Assembly (NCBI GenBank): GCA_903951825.1
Contig: CAJBDJ010000013.1
Location: forward strand, 1 to 52,317
Source: an uncultured Pseudomonadota bacterium
GTDB lineage: Bacteria > Pseudomonadota > Gammaproteobacteria > Burkholderiales > Rhodocyclaceae
Reading direction: 5' to 3'
DNA: 52,317 nt
Shown: one piece after another, positions 7,924 through 17,139 of the stretch
Layout of the letters: every line of letters begins with the position of its first letter
Numbering within the stretch: position 1 is the first letter of the stretch
The notes under the pieces: generated by a model
What the model was told of the DNA's origin: nothing
Databases searched by the model: none
Seen by the model: the letters and a program-made list of their open reading frames with translations, nothing else
Position numbers and translations under genes: made by a program

Positions 7924-7964
7924 GTGTCACTAACGAGTGACGGTTGTCGCAATCAAGTGACAAC
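7924..7964. promoter_or_regulatory. Two candidate enhancer sites for the NtrC-type regulator
   Basis: Two related inverted repeats, about 20 bp centre to centre: GTCACT-aacg-AGTGAC at 7926-7941, and GTTGTC-N10-GACAAC at 7943-7964. Both share a TGTC...AGTGAC core. They lie about 100 and 120 bp upstream of the predicted start site, the usual place for sigma-54 activator sites. The distal one overlaps the last codons of the regulator gene. Binding is inferred. Confidence 0.7.
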
Positions 7965-9323
7965 CCCCCAGCGCTTCATGCGGACATAAAAGTTCTGCCG
8001 TGGAATCCCGCTTTGACGGGCGGCTTCCGAGACATTGCCGTGGGTGGCGGCGAGCAGGCGTTGCAGGTAGTCGCGCTCGAAGCTGGCGCGCGCCTCCTGA
8101 TAAGCGGGCGGAAATTCGCCCGCCTCGCTCTGGCCAATTTCTCCGGCAGCGGCGGCCGTGCCTTCGGGAAAAAGGTGCGCTTGGTCGATGATCCCGCCGC
8201 TGTGCAGTGCCACCGCGCGTTCGATGCAATGCTGCAGCTGGCGGACGTTGCCTTCCCAGCGGCAGCGTTCGAGGGCAAGCATGGCCGCCGGTGTAAAGGG
8301 GCCGCAGGGCTTGCCGAATTTGTTGGCGTAATGATCGAGAAAATGCGCGGCGAGCGGGACGATGTCGCTGCCGCGTTCGCGCAAGGGAGGCAGGCGAATC
8401 GAGACGACGGCAATGCGATAGTAAAGGTCTTCGCGAAAGCGCCCGGCTTTGACTTCGGCCAGCAGCGGGCGATTGGTCGCGCAGATCAGGCGGAAGTCGG
8501 CCTTGCGTGCTTGCGTGCTGCCAATCCGCGTAAAGGTGTGGTCTTGCAGGACGCGCAGCAGACTGCTTTGCAGCTTGGCGCTCATGTCGGCGATTTCGTC
8601 CAGAAAAAGGTTGCCGCCGTCGGATTTTTCAAAATAGCCGGCCGTTGCCTGACTGGCGCCGGTGTAGGCGCCTTTTTCGTGGCCGAAGAGCAGGCTCTCC
8701 AGCAGGCTTTCCGGCAGGCCGCCGCAATTGACTTCAAGAAACGGCTTGTCGGCGCGGGCACTGGCGGCATGGATCAGGCGGGCGGCGAGATCCTTGCCGG
8801 TGCCACTTTCACCTTCGAGCAGCACGGTGGTATCGAGCCCGGCGACCTGGCGGAGCTGGCCGAGCACCCGCTCCATGGCGAGGGACTGGCCAATGACCAC
8901 CGGCCGGCTGGGGGTGCTGCTCAGGCGCGCACGCAAACCATCGATTTCCCGATAGGCACGATCCAGTTCGAGCGCCTTGCCAATCACCGCTTCGAGCGCT
9001 TCGATATCCTCGAACGGCTTGGTCTGGTAATCGAACATGCCTTCGCGAACTGCTGCCACGGCATCGCGTACGTCGGCAAAACCGGTCATCAGGATGCTGA
9101 CGAGGCGCGGCCGGCGAGCGCGAAACTCGCGCAGCAATTGAATGCCGTCGGCGTCGGGCAGGCGCTGATCCATCAACACCAGGTTGAAGTCTTCGCCGGC
9201 AAATTGCTGGCGTGCCTCGGCGCCATTGATCGCGAGGGTGATCTGCGCAGACTTGGCGAGCAAGCGCTCAAGGAGTACCCGCGTGTGGCGATCATCATCA
9301 ACGATCAGGATTTTGGGCAACAT
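7953..9323 (-). CDS. NtrC-family sigma-54 response regulator
   Basis: A 456-residue three-domain regulator. Receiver domain at 1-120, with the acidic DD at 9-10, phospho-acceptor D52 and K102. AAA+ sigma-54 interaction domain at about 142-370, with Walker A GESGTGKD at 171-178, the sigma-54 contact loop as GAYTGA at 218-223 (usual form GAFTGA) and Walker B LFLDEI at 239-244. Fis-type helix-turn-helix at about 425-450. The receiver should be phosphorylated by the kinase encoded immediately upstream: the kinase TGA and this ATG are separated by one base, so the two are translationally coupled. The likely target is the cytochrome operon starting 148 bp downstream, which has a perfect sigma-54 promoter and paired inverted repeats. 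The start at 9323 is fixed by the coupling and by the conserved beginning MLPKILIVDDD. Confidence 0.93.
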   Translation of the reverse strand: MLPKILIVDDDRHTRVLLERLLAKSAQITLAINGAEARQQFAGEDFNLVLMDQRLPDADGIQLLREFRARRPRLVSILMTGFADVRDAVAAVREGMFDYQTKPFEDIEALEAVIGKALELDRAYREIDGLRARLSSTPSRPVVIGQSLAMERVLGQLRQVAGLDTTVLLEGESGTGKDLAARLIHAASARADKPFLEVNCGGLPESLLESLLFGHEKGAYTGASQATAGYFEKSDGGNLFLDEIADMSAKLQSSLLRVLQDHTFTRIGSTQARKADFRLICATNRPLLAEVKAGRFREDLYYRIAVVSIRLPPLRERGSDIVPLAAHFLDHYANKFGKPCGPFTPAAMLALERCRWEGNVRQLQHCIERAVALHSGGIIDQAHLFPEGTAAAAGEIGQSEAGEFPPAYQEARASFERDYLQRLLAATHGNVSEAARQSGIPRQNFYVRMKRWGVVT

Positions 9324-9324
9324 C

Positions 9325-11121
9325 TCAGGGGGCTCCCGGTACAGTGTGCGGCGGATGGGATGGGCTTTCCGGCAACCACACAGCAATTCTGGTGCCATGA
9401 CCGGGATCGCTGCTCGCGAACACCTGGCCACCGTGCAGCAAGGCGACGTGCTGGACGACCGGCAGGCCGAGTCCGGTGCCGTCACTGCGCGTCGTGTAAA
9501 AGGGGACAAAAATCTTTTCAAGTACGTCGGCACTCATGCCGCGGCCATTGTCAGCGACTGCCAGCAGCCATCCGGGCGTGCCGCGCAGCGGATCGTTTTC
9601 ACGCTGCAAGCTGATCGTGATCTCGCCGTCGGCACCCGTTGCCTGCGCCGCGTTGAGCAACAGATTGAAGAGGGCGTGGCGGATCAGTATCGGGTCGGCC
9701 GGAATCACCGCCGTTTCCTCGGCGAGCTGCACGTTGACCGGTAAATGGCGGCTTTCCGCCTGACGGAAGAGCAGTACGGTGTCTTCGATCAAGGCCGCCA
9801 TCGGCGTCGGCCTGCTCTCGAAAGAGGAGACCTTGGAGAAGGCCAGCATCCGCTTGACGAAAGTCCGGCAATCTTCACCGGCACTGCGAATTTCGCCGAG
9901 CAGTTCGCGCACCCTGGCCGGTTCGTCAACCTCGCGTTCGGCCAGTTGCGCGAGGTTGACGACGCCGACCAGTGGATTGTTGAGCTGGTGGGCGATGCTG
10001 CCGACCATGGTGCCGAGCGCCGACAGTTTTTCTATTTGCAACATCCGCTGGTGCTCCTTGTCGAGCGTCAGCAGTTGATGTTCAAGATCGTGCTGGCGGC
10101 GGTAGTCGCGTTCTACCTTGTCGAGGGCGATGTAAAAAACACCGAGCACGGCTGCGGCCGCCAGCAGGCCGGCCAGCAGCACGGAGAGCAGCGACCAGAA
10201 AATGGTTGCTTCGAGGGCGGTAATGTCGCGCATGACGACCAGGTCGCCGATATGACGGCCGGCGACATCGACCAAGGGCAATAAGGCGAGGTGCAGAGAG
10301 CGGTCGCGCTCCTTGATTTCAGCGCTCTTGCCGGCCACCAGGCGGCTCAGCAGTGGGTCGTCGAGCGTTGCCGGCAGCGCTGCTGCCGTTTGCGCGACGA
10401 TGGCATGGCTGGCAAAGCGCTGCCAGTCGCCGCTGCGTTGCATCAAGGTTTGGCCGCGCTGCCAGCGATCCTCCTGCAGATGTTCCTTGTCGACGAGAAC
10501 GAGCAGGTCGACCGACAGGCTGTCGCGTATTTCGTCGATCAGATGTTCGATTTCCTCACCGATTTCCATATACCCGTACAGCTCGCCGGCTTGCTTCCAG
10601 GGCATCGCCAGGCGCAGGGTCAGCGTTCCCATGGCGCCGAGTTCGAGGCCGTGGACGGCTTCTTGCCGGTCGCGCGCCCGCGCCAGCGAGACATGGGTAA
10701 TCGCATCGCCATACTCAGGCGGACTGTGAAAACGATAAACGCTGACCAGCGCCGGCGAGATCAAATACCAGTGGGTCAGTCGATGATCGTTGCGCAGGCG
10801 CTCGAACAGTGGGCCGGCTTGCGCCGCAAGTGCCGCCCGGTCACCGGCGCGAAAGGCCTGCGCAAGTGCGCTGTTGATCATCAGCGCACGTGCCGTCGCC
10901 AGCATCAGGTTGGTGTCCTTGTCCAGTTTCTGGGCAAACAGATTGGCGACGGCCTGCGAACGTTCGGCCAAATCCCGGTCACGGATGCGCCCTTCGACGT
11001 GGTAAATGGCAATCGCAAAAACCGCCATGATGAAGAACAGGGCGATGGTGAAAGGGACAATGAATTGTGCCTTGACACGCTGCGGCGCTCGTTTGGCTGA
11101 GACGGGATTCATGCGCTCCAT
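9325..11121 (-). CDS. Membrane sensor histidine kinase
   Basis: A kinase of about 598 residues. TM1 at about 19-41; a periplasmic sensor region of about 260 residues resembling double-Cache domains; TM2 at about 306-333; a coiled linker; the H-box SIAHQLNNPL with phospho-acceptor His near 378; then an N-box (HALFNLLLNAAQA), G1 (DNGRGM) and G2 (GTGLGL) of the HATPase domain. It belongs to the class that partners NtrC-type regulators. The Cache-like periplasmic region suggests it senses a small external molecule; the ligand is unknown. ATGs at 11121 and 11112 are both possible and neither has a good ribosome-binding site. Starts further upstream would overlap yggU. It follows yggU on the same strand by about 43 bp. 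Confidence 0.9.
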   Translation of the reverse strand: MERMNPVSAKRAPQRVKAQFIVPFTIALFFIMAVFAIAIYHVEGRIRDRDLAERSQAVANLFAQKLDKDTNLMLATARALMINSALAQAFRAGDRAALAAQAGPLFERLRNDHRLTHWYLISPALVSVYRFHSPPEYGDAITHVSLARARDRQEAVHGLELGAMGTLTLRLAMPWKQAGELYGYMEIGEEIEHLIDEIRDSLSVDLLVLVDKEHLQEDRWQRGQTLMQRSGDWQRFASHAIVAQTAAALPATLDDPLLSRLVAGKSAEIKERDRSLHLALLPLVDVAGRHIGDLVVMRDITALEATIFWSLLSVLLAGLLAAAAVLGVFYIALDKVERDYRRQHDLEHQLLTLDKEHQRMLQIEKLSALGTMVGSIAHQLNNPLVGVVNLAQLAEREVDEPARVRELLGEIRSAGEDCRTFVKRMLAFSKVSSFESRPTPMAALIEDTVLLFRQAESRHLPVNVQLAEETAVIPADPILIRHALFNLLLNAAQATGADGEITISLQRENDPLRGTPGWLLAVADNGRGMSADVLEKIFVPFYTTRSDGTGLGLPVVQHVALLHGGQVFASSDPGHGTRIAVWLPESPSHPPHTVPGAP

Positions 11122-11164
11122 GATAGGCGAAGGGCGCCCCTGATGGCCTCGGCAGTTCGCCGGC

Positions 11165-11464
11165 TCACCCATGCACCGCGGCGAGGGCAGCGACGGCTGC
11201 CACTTCGCTGCCGAGCACTTCGAGCACCTTGCGCCGCGAATTGTGGCCGCTTTTCAGGCTGACCGCAGATTTCGGCAGCTGCAGCGTCTCAGCAACGAAC
11301 TTGAGCAGTGCCTGATTGGCTTTGCCGTCGACCGGCGGGGCGGCGAGGCGGATTTTCAATGCCGCACCGTGCAAGCCGGCCAGCTCGGTTTTTTTGGCGC
11401 CGGGCTGGATGTGCAGGGTGAGGGTGATGCGGCCGTCCGGGGCGCGACAAAACCAGGTGTTCAC
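11165..11464 (-). CDS. yggU: DUF167 (YggU) family protein
   Basis: A 99-residue protein of the widespread YggU/DUF167 family, recognised by LHIQPGAKKTEL near the start and by APPVDGKANQALLKFVA in the middle. The C-terminal third is alanine-rich. The molecular function of the family is not established. The gene is last in the yggS-proC-yggT-yggU neighbourhood common in proteobacteria. Its ATG overlaps the yggT stop by 4 bp, so the two are probably translated in a coupled way. Confidence 0.9.
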   Translation of the reverse strand: MNTWFCRAPDGRITLTLHIQPGAKKTELAGLHGAALKIRLAAPPVDGKANQALLKFVAETLQLPKSAVSLKSGHNSRRKVLEVLGSEVAAVAALAAVHG

Positions 11465-11994
11465 AGCAGCATCAGCACCACTTGCAGCAGCAGGATGGCC
11501 ACCAGCGGCGCCAGGTCAATCCCCGAGATGAGCGGAATGAAGCGTCGCAAGGGGTTCAGCAGCGGGCGTGTCAGCTGATGAATGGGGGCGGCCAGGGGCG
11601 AGTAGGGATTGATCCACGAGAGGACGGCTTGCAGGATCAGGGCGCCGATAAAAATATAAACGGTGAGGCGCAGGACGCCGCGCACGGCAAACCACCCCAT
11701 CGCCGCGATCAGATTGGCGCTCTCGTTGCCGTCAAAATCGTAGGAGGCACCGAGGACGATGCCGGCAAACAGCAATTGCAGGGCGAGGGCAACCAGCACT
11801 GTTGACCAGTCCAGCCCGCCGACACCGGGAATGATGCGGCGCAAAGGTTTGACCGCCCAGTTGGTGAGGGCGACGACAAAATTGCCGAGTTGGCCGGCAA
11901 AAGAGACACGCATCACCTGCATCAGAAAGCGCAGCAAAAACAGGGTGCTGAAAAAGCCGATGACGGCATCGATGAGAAAAAGGGCGGCTTGCAT
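11461..11994 (-). CDS. yggT: YggT family integral membrane protein
   Basis: A 177-residue membrane protein with two YggT modules, each a pair of hydrophobic segments around a conserved proline/arginine-rich loop (KPLRRIIPGVGGLD near 50-65 and NPLRRFIPLISGIDLAP near 148-165). Proteins of this family are small inner-membrane proteins of uncertain role; links to osmotic stress and membrane protein assembly have been proposed. It lies between proC (stop/start overlap at 11994) and yggU in one minus-strand transcription unit. Confidence 0.9.
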   Translation of the reverse strand: MQAALFLIDAVIGFFSTLFLLRFLMQVMRVSFAGQLGNFVVALTNWAVKPLRRIIPGVGGLDWSTVLVALALQLLFAGIVLGASYDFDGNESANLIAAMGWFAVRGVLRLTVYIFIGALILQAVLSWINPYSPLAAPIHQLTRPLLNPLRRFIPLISGIDLAPLVAILLLQVVLMLL

Positions 11995-12806
11995 CAGTCG
12001 GCTCCCAAGGCTTTGCCAAGCGCTCGACCACGGCTTTCGGCGGCTTTGACGCCGGCGATCAGCCCCTCCTTGACGCCCATCTCAGCCATCACGCGCAAGG
12101 CCGCCTCGGTTGTCCCGCCCTTCGAGGTGACGCGCTGACGCAGCAAGGCCGCCGGCTCGCCCGACTGGGCAGCGAGTGCAGCGGCTCCCTGGACGGTTTC
12201 AATCGCCAGTTGGCGACCTTCCCCGGGTGTCAAGCCAAGATCGGCGGCAGCTTGCTCAAGAGCTTCGATAAACAGGAAAACGTAAGCCGGGCCGCTGCCG
12301 GAGATCGCCGTCACGGCATCCATTTGCGCCTCGTCGGCAATCCAGACAGTGCTGCCGACGGCTTGCAACACCTCTTCGGCCAGGCGACGCTCGTCGGTGC
12401 TCACCTCGGGCAGGGCGCAAAGGCCGGTTATCCCGGCGGCAATCAGCGCCGGCGTGTTGGGCATGGCGCGAACGATTTTGCGATAGCCGCCCAGCCAGCG
12501 CGCCATTGCCGCCAGGTCGATCCCGGCAGCAATGCTGACGACGACCGCCGAATCGACTTTGCCGGCGAGTTGCGCCAACGCCTCCTTCATTTGCTGTGGC
12601 TTGACGGCAAGGACGATCACGGCGAATCCGCCCGGCACGGATGCCGCGCCGGCATGGCAATTGACCGCATAGGTTTCGGCCAGTTTGCCGCGCGCCTCGG
12701 CGCCGGGGTCGATGACATGAATGTCCGACGCCGCGAACCCACGCTTGAGCATGCCGCCAATCAGCGCATTGGCCATGTTGCCGCCACCGAGAAAAAGGAT
12801 TTTCAT
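11994..12806 (-). CDS. proC: Pyrroline-5-carboxylate reductase
   Basis: A 270-residue enzyme catalysing the last step of proline synthesis, NAD(P)H-dependent reduction of 1-pyrroline-5-carboxylate. The N-terminal dinucleotide-binding glycine motif is FLGGGNMANALIGG (residues 5-18). The C-terminal dimerisation and substrate domain carries the family signature around 220-250 (LRQRVTSKGGTTEAAL). The length is normal. The ribosome-binding region (GGTGAAAGAATC) lies within the 18-bp repeat that bounds the island. Rejoining across the repeat would put this ATG over the stop codon of an intact yggS, so proC was once translationally coupled to yggS and now lies downstream of hsdR. Confidence 0.96.
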   Translation of the reverse strand: MKILFLGGGNMANALIGGMLKRGFAASDIHVIDPGAEARGKLAETYAVNCHAGAASVPGGFAVIVLAVKPQQMKEALAQLAGKVDSAVVVSIAAGIDLAAMARWLGGYRKIVRAMPNTPALIAAGITGLCALPEVSTDERRLAEEVLQAVGSTVWIADEAQMDAVTAISGSGPAYVFLFIEALEQAAADLGLTPGEGRQLAIETVQGAAALAAQSGEPAALLRQRVTSKGGTTEAALRVMAEMGVKEGLIAGVKAAESRGRALGKALGAD

Positions 12807-12811
12807 GGGTC

Positions 12812-12829
12812 GATTCTTTCACCAAAAAT
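12812..12829. repeat. 18-bp direct repeat, proC-side boundary of the island
   Basis: GATTCTTTCACCAAAAAT is identical to 22769-22786. The two copies bound the whole restriction operon and are 9957 bp apart start to start. The copy at 22769 lies inside the last codons of yggS (reading IFGERI). This copy sits just upstream of proC and looks like the displaced remnant of the original yggS 3' end. Confidence 0.85.
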
Positions 12830-13006
12830 GTTAGGGCGCCTCAACCCGTCTATTCCTGAGGGTTTCCGGCGAGCGGGGTGGCAGCCGTCAAAAATGATAA
12901 GGGTTCTTGGCGGTGAGCGATAGCGGTTTTGGCTGCCTGCGATTCGTTTTTGTCTTCCCGTTGGCCTGATGCTTTCGATGACGCCCTGACTCTGGCCTTG
13001 ATCCCA

Positions 13007-16000
13007 TTAAATCTGCCCGCCTACGCCTTTGAATTTCTCGACAAAAGCTGCGATTTTCTGGAAGACGCTCTGTTTTTTATTCAGGTATTGCGGATTCAGC
13101 GGGCTCATCCTGGGCAGAACGGCGTTGAGTTCAGTGCCGTTATCACTGGCAAATTCCCGCTTCAGCGAGGTGGTGATATAGCGCCGTGCGGCCTCGGCAT
13201 TCAGGTTCTCGTCACTGATCAGCGCTTGCGCTTCACGCTGCTGTTCTGCCTGGGCAAAGGTGAAGAAGGCGTCAATCACACTGGCCTTGTCGCCAATCTG
13301 ATCCAGATCGGTCTGGTTGATGAAATCGACCAGCAGGCCTTCCTTGGCGCGGTTGCCCAGGCTGGCACGAATCACCCGGCGCACGTCGTCGACCAACGCG
13401 GCTTTGTCCTTGACCTTTTTATTGTGCTCAAAAATCAATTCCAGTATGTAGTCCAGGTTGATTTCCTGCGACTTGAGCAGGTCGACTTCAAAGACCACGT
13501 CATCCCAGTCGATGGTGGATTTTTCCTTCTCGGCGGAGGATTTTTCACGGCGCAGCCAATCGCGAACGTCGTTATAAGTTGAACGGTAATCCTGGATTTT
13601 CCGTTCAGCCGGTATCTTGATCGCCTGTAGCGCAGCCAGGTCGTCATCGCTCAAATAACGCTGGGCCATGAACGCCTCGACGGCCGCCGGGTCGCTCATG
13701 TCAACGCCTTGCAAAGCCTTCAGGCTGGCGAATTCGTCAAAGTTCTGCAGCACGTTCTCAACACGCAAATACTCGCCGAACAGCTTCACAAAAGCCTTTT
13801 TGTCGGACTCCTTTTCAATCGCGGCGGGGTCGGGAAAACGCTGCTCCAGTTCGCGCACCACGTCCACAAAACCACGCCGCGCTTCGCCGGTCAGCACATC
13901 GGTGAAACCTTCCATGTATTCCTTGTAGCTCTTCTCCAGCACCACGTTCCTGGTGTTTTTGTCGCCGAACAAGGTGATGGCGTCGATGGTCGCCTGCTCC
14001 AGATCGCGGAAAGTGACGATATTGCCGAAGGTCTTGGTGGCGTCAAAAATGCGGTTGGTGCGCGAATAGGCTTGCATCAGGCCGTGGTAGCGCAGGTTCT
14101 TATCGACGAACAAGGTGTTCAGCGTCGGCGCATCGAAGCCGGTCAGGAACATGCCCACCACGATCAGCAGGTCGATTTCCTTTGCTTTGACCTGCTTGGC
14201 CAGATCGCGGTAATAGTTCTGGAAGCCGTTGCTATCGACGCTGAAGCTGGTTTTGAACAGCACGTTGTAATCAGCGATGGCCGCGCTCAGGAACTCCTTG
14301 GCGCTGCTGCTCAAGGCTGAAACTTCAAAACTCTCATCCTGAATGTCGCCTACCGCATCCTGCTCCTCGTTGGCGGCAAACGAAAAGATGGTGGCCACTT
14401 TCAGCGGCTTGTCACTGTGCTTCTGCAATTCTCTGAACGACTCGTAATACATCTTGGCGGCGTCCACGCTGCTTACCGCGAACATGGCGTTGAAACCCTT
14501 GGTGCCGGCTTGCAGGCGATGCGTCTTTTGTCGGAAATTGTTCAGGATGTAATGGGTAATTTCGCGGATCCGGTCGGGGTGCAACAAGGCTTGCCTGTTT
14601 TCCGCTGCGCTGAGTTTCTTCTCGTCCTGCTCGCTTTCAACGGCCTTGAACTGTGGACGCACGTCGTTGTAGTCCACCTTGAATTTCAATACTTTTTCAT
14701 CGCGGATGGCGTCGGTGATTACATAGGCATGTAACTCCCGGCCAAATACACTTGCCGTGTCTTCCGCGCCCAGCGCATTCTTTCCTGCAAAGATCGGCGT
14801 GCCGGTAAAGCCAAACTGATAAAACTTCTTGAACCGCTTTTTCAGGTTCTTCTGGGCTTCACCAAACTGGCTGCGGTGACACTCATCAAAAATGAACACC
14901 ACCTGCTTGCCGTAGATGGGTAGGTCGCCTTCGCTCTTCATCAGGTTATTGAGCTTCTGGATGGTGGTGACGACGATCTTGTTGTCGTCCTTGTCCAGAT
15001 TGCGCTTGAGGCCAGCCGTGCTGTCCGATCCATTGACGCTGTCCGGCGAAAAACGCTGGTATTCCTTCATGGTCTGGTAATCCAGATCCTTGCGGTCGAC
15101 GACGAAAAACACCTTGTCGATGAAATCGAGTTCGGTGGCCAAACGCGCCGCCTTGAAGCTGGTCAGGGTCTTGCCGGAACCGGTGGTGTGCCAGATGTAG
15201 CCGCCGCTTTCCGTCTTGCTCCAGTTTTTCGCCTGCCAGGCGCAGTTGATCTTCCACAGGATGCGTTCGGTGGCGGCAATCTGGTAGGGGCGCATGACCA
15301 ACAGCGTGTTGCTGACATCAAACACCGAATAATGCAGCAGCACGTTGAGCAGGGTCTTTTTCTGGAAGAAGGTGGCGGTAAAGTCCTTCAGATCCTTGAT
15401 CAGACTGTTATCCGCCTTCGCCCAGTTCATGGTGAAGTCGAAGCTGTTCTTGTTGCGTTGCGTGGTGTTGGCGAAATAGCGGCTGTCGGTGCCGTTGGAG
15501 ATTACAAACAGCTGCAGATACTTGAACAGGGAATACTCGCTGTTGAAGCTTTCCTTGCTGTAGCGGTGTACCTGGTTAAAGGCTTCACGGATCGCCACGC
15601 CGCGCCTTTTCAGCTCCACCTGCACTAACGGCAGGCCATTGACCAACAGGGTCACATCGTAGCGGTTGGCTTGGCTGCCCTTTTGCTCAAACTGCCTGAT
15701 GACTTGCACCTTGTTGCGGGCAAGGTTCTTTTTATCCAGTAGGTAGATGTTCTGGATATGCCCATCGTCAAAGACAAAGTCGTGCACGTAGTCGTCGTGA
15801 ATCTTGCGGGTTTTCTCGACAATGCCGTCGCTGGGCTTGTCCAGCCAGGTTTCCACAAAACGCAGCCACTCGCCATCGGCAAACCGGACATTGTTCAGCG
15901 CCTGCAAAGACTCACGTACATTGGCCAGCAGCTTCTCCGGCGTGTTCAGGTCAGGCACATAGTCATAGCCCTGATTCTGCAAATCCTGAATGAACTCCCG

Positions 16001-16108
16001 CTCCAGGTCGTATTCGCTTTGGTAGCCTTCGCCGACCTGCGATTCCTTGATGTATTTATCCAGGACGATAAAGCTGTTCGATTCGGCGATGGTCTTGTAG
16101 TCGCTCAT
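13007..16108 (-). CDS. hsdR: Type I restriction enzyme, motor/nuclease subunit HsdR (type IC)
   Basis: A 1033-residue subunit that translocates and cuts DNA in the R2M2S1 complex. The PD-(D/E)xK nuclease residues are D151 and ELK 165-167; helicase Walker A TTGSGKT has its lysine at 313; the DECH box is at 408-411. These numbers coincide with the catalytic positions reported for EcoR124I (D151, E165, K167, K313), placing it in the IC family. The remaining helicase motifs and a C-terminal helical region that docks on HsdM/HsdS follow. Length is full and no frameshift is visible, so it should be functional. Its ATG overlaps the rhuM stop by 4 bp and it is the last gene of the island operon, 177 bp before the boundary repeat. 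Confidence 0.96.
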   Translation of the reverse strand: MSDYKTIAESNSFIVLDKYIKESQVGEGYQSEYDLEREFIQDLQNQGYDYVPDLNTPEKLLANVRESLQALNNVRFADGEWLRFVETWLDKPSDGIVEKTRKIHDDYVHDFVFDDGHIQNIYLLDKKNLARNKVQVIRQFEQKGSQANRYDVTLLVNGLPLVQVELKRRGVAIREAFNQVHRYSKESFNSEYSLFKYLQLFVISNGTDSRYFANTTQRNKNSFDFTMNWAKADNSLIKDLKDFTATFFQKKTLLNVLLHYSVFDVSNTLLVMRPYQIAATERILWKINCAWQAKNWSKTESGGYIWHTTGSGKTLTSFKAARLATELDFIDKVFFVVDRKDLDYQTMKEYQRFSPDSVNGSDSTAGLKRNLDKDDNKIVVTTIQKLNNLMKSEGDLPIYGKQVVFIFDECHRSQFGEAQKNLKKRFKKFYQFGFTGTPIFAGKNALGAEDTASVFGRELHAYVITDAIRDEKVLKFKVDYNDVRPQFKAVESEQDEKKLSAAENRQALLHPDRIREITHYILNNFRQKTHRLQAGTKGFNAMFAVSSVDAAKMYYESFRELQKHSDKPLKVATIFSFAANEEQDAVGDIQDESFEVSALSSSAKEFLSAAIADYNVLFKTSFSVDSNGFQNYYRDLAKQVKAKEIDLLIVVGMFLTGFDAPTLNTLFVDKNLRYHGLMQAYSRTNRIFDATKTFGNIVTFRDLEQATIDAITLFGDKNTRNVVLEKSYKEYMEGFTDVLTGEARRGFVDVVRELEQRFPDPAAIEKESDKKAFVKLFGEYLRVENVLQNFDEFASLKALQGVDMSDPAAVEAFMAQRYLSDDDLAALQAIKIPAERKIQDYRSTYNDVRDWLRREKSSAEKEKSTIDWDDVVFEVDLLKSQEINLDYILELIFEHNKKVKDKAALVDDVRRVIRASLGNRAKEGLLVDFINQTDLDQIGDKASVIDAFFTFAQAEQQREAQALISDENLNAEAARRYITTSLKREFASDNGTELNAVLPRMSPLNPQYLNKKQSVFQKIAAFVEKFKGVGGQI

Positions 16109-17139
16109 TCCTCAGAGTCTTTCTTTTGCAGCAGCTTTTTCACTTCGCGGTCGAAATCGGATTCGATGCGTTGCTGCTTGTTGAATTTTTCATATTCGGC
16201 AATGGCTTTGGACTCGGCCTGCTTGCGGCTGACCGTGCCGTAGCCTTCGAGAATCTGGTATTCGTTGAAGGACAGAAACTTGTTTACGCTCTCGGCAAAG
16301 ATTTCCATCGTGAAGGTATTGCGCCGCTCGATGATGCCCTCGATGTAATCAAAAAATCCGGAAACCGCCCGCTCCAGTTTTTTGATTTCGGCTTCGCTCA
16401 AATAATTTTTCGCCACCAGCGAATCGGATTTCAACACCCGCCCATCCGGCGCGTTTTTATAGGTGCTCATGCCCATCAGAGGCTTGCTGGCGTCGGCCTT
16501 CAGGGAAATGATTTCGGCGGCCGTGTGGCCGGTAATCGCAAAATGAAACATGTCCTGAACATGGGCGTAAAACAGGCGGGTGGTTTCAGACTTCGGATCG
16601 TAATCGATACTGCACTCGGCAAAAATATCCGTAATCTGCTGATAAATCCGCCGCTCGCTGGCGCGAATGGAGCGCACCCGCTCCAGCAATTCGCGGAAAT
16701 AATCTTTGCCGAAATAGCGGCCATTTTTCAGGCGCTCATCATCCATGGCAAAGCCCTTGATGATGTATTCCTTGATCAAGGCCGTTGCCCAGATACGGAA
16801 TTGCGTCGCCTGCGCCGAATTGACCCGGTAGCCGACCGAGATCACCGCATCCAGGTTGTAATACTCCAGTTTGCGAGTGACCTGGCGTGCTCCCTCTTGT
16901 TGAACTGTTTCCAAAATGGAAAGCGTTGCTTCGCGCTGCAATTCGCCTGATTCATAAATGTTTTCAAGATGCTTTGAAACGGCTGCAACGCCGACGCCAA
17001 ACAGTTCGGCCATGCGCTTTTGTGTCAGCCAGATGGTCTCGTTGGCGAGCAGTACCTCCACCTTGATCGCACCATTCGGGGCGGTATAGAGCAGGAATTC
17101 CGTGGTTTGATCGCTCAATGTGAGGTTGTGCTTAGTCAT
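16105..17139 (-). CDS. rhuM: RhuM family protein
   Basis: A 344-residue member of the RhuM/virulence-protein family first named from a Salmonella pathogenicity island. An N-terminal winged-helix-like region carries the typical stretch [14 protein letters not shown] (about 37-50) followed by [15 protein letters not shown] middle block ([16 protein letters not shown]) and a Fic/Doc-like helical C-terminal half follow, without an HPFxxGNGR motif. The biochemical role is unknown. Homologues are often found inside type I restriction loci, as here, between a DUF1016 gene and hsdR. The start at 17139 (MTKHN) overlaps the end of the DUF1016 gene by 8 bp; 17181 is a longer, less likely alternative. 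Confidence 0.85.
   Translation of the reverse strand: MTKHNLTLSDQTTEFLLYTAPNGAIKVEVLLANETIWLTQKRMAELFGVGVAAVSKHLENIYESGELQREATLSILETVQQEGARQVTRKLEYYNLDAVISVGYRVNSAQATQFRIWATALIKEYIIKGFAMDDERLKNGRYFGKDYFRELLERVRSIRASERRIYQQITDIFAECSIDYDPKSETTRLFYAHVQDMFHFAITGHTAAEIISLKADASKPLMGMSTYKNAPDGRVLKSDSLVAKNYLSEAEIKKLERAVSGFFDYIEGIIERRNTFTMEIFAESVNKFLSFNEYQILEGYGTVSRKQAESKAIAEYEKFNKQQRIESDFDREVKKLLQKKDSEE

Noticed and set aside
7944..9614. 556-codon plus-strand frame opposite the NtrC-type regulator gene
   Set aside because: Shadow of a well-supported response regulator; no domains in the plus-strand product.
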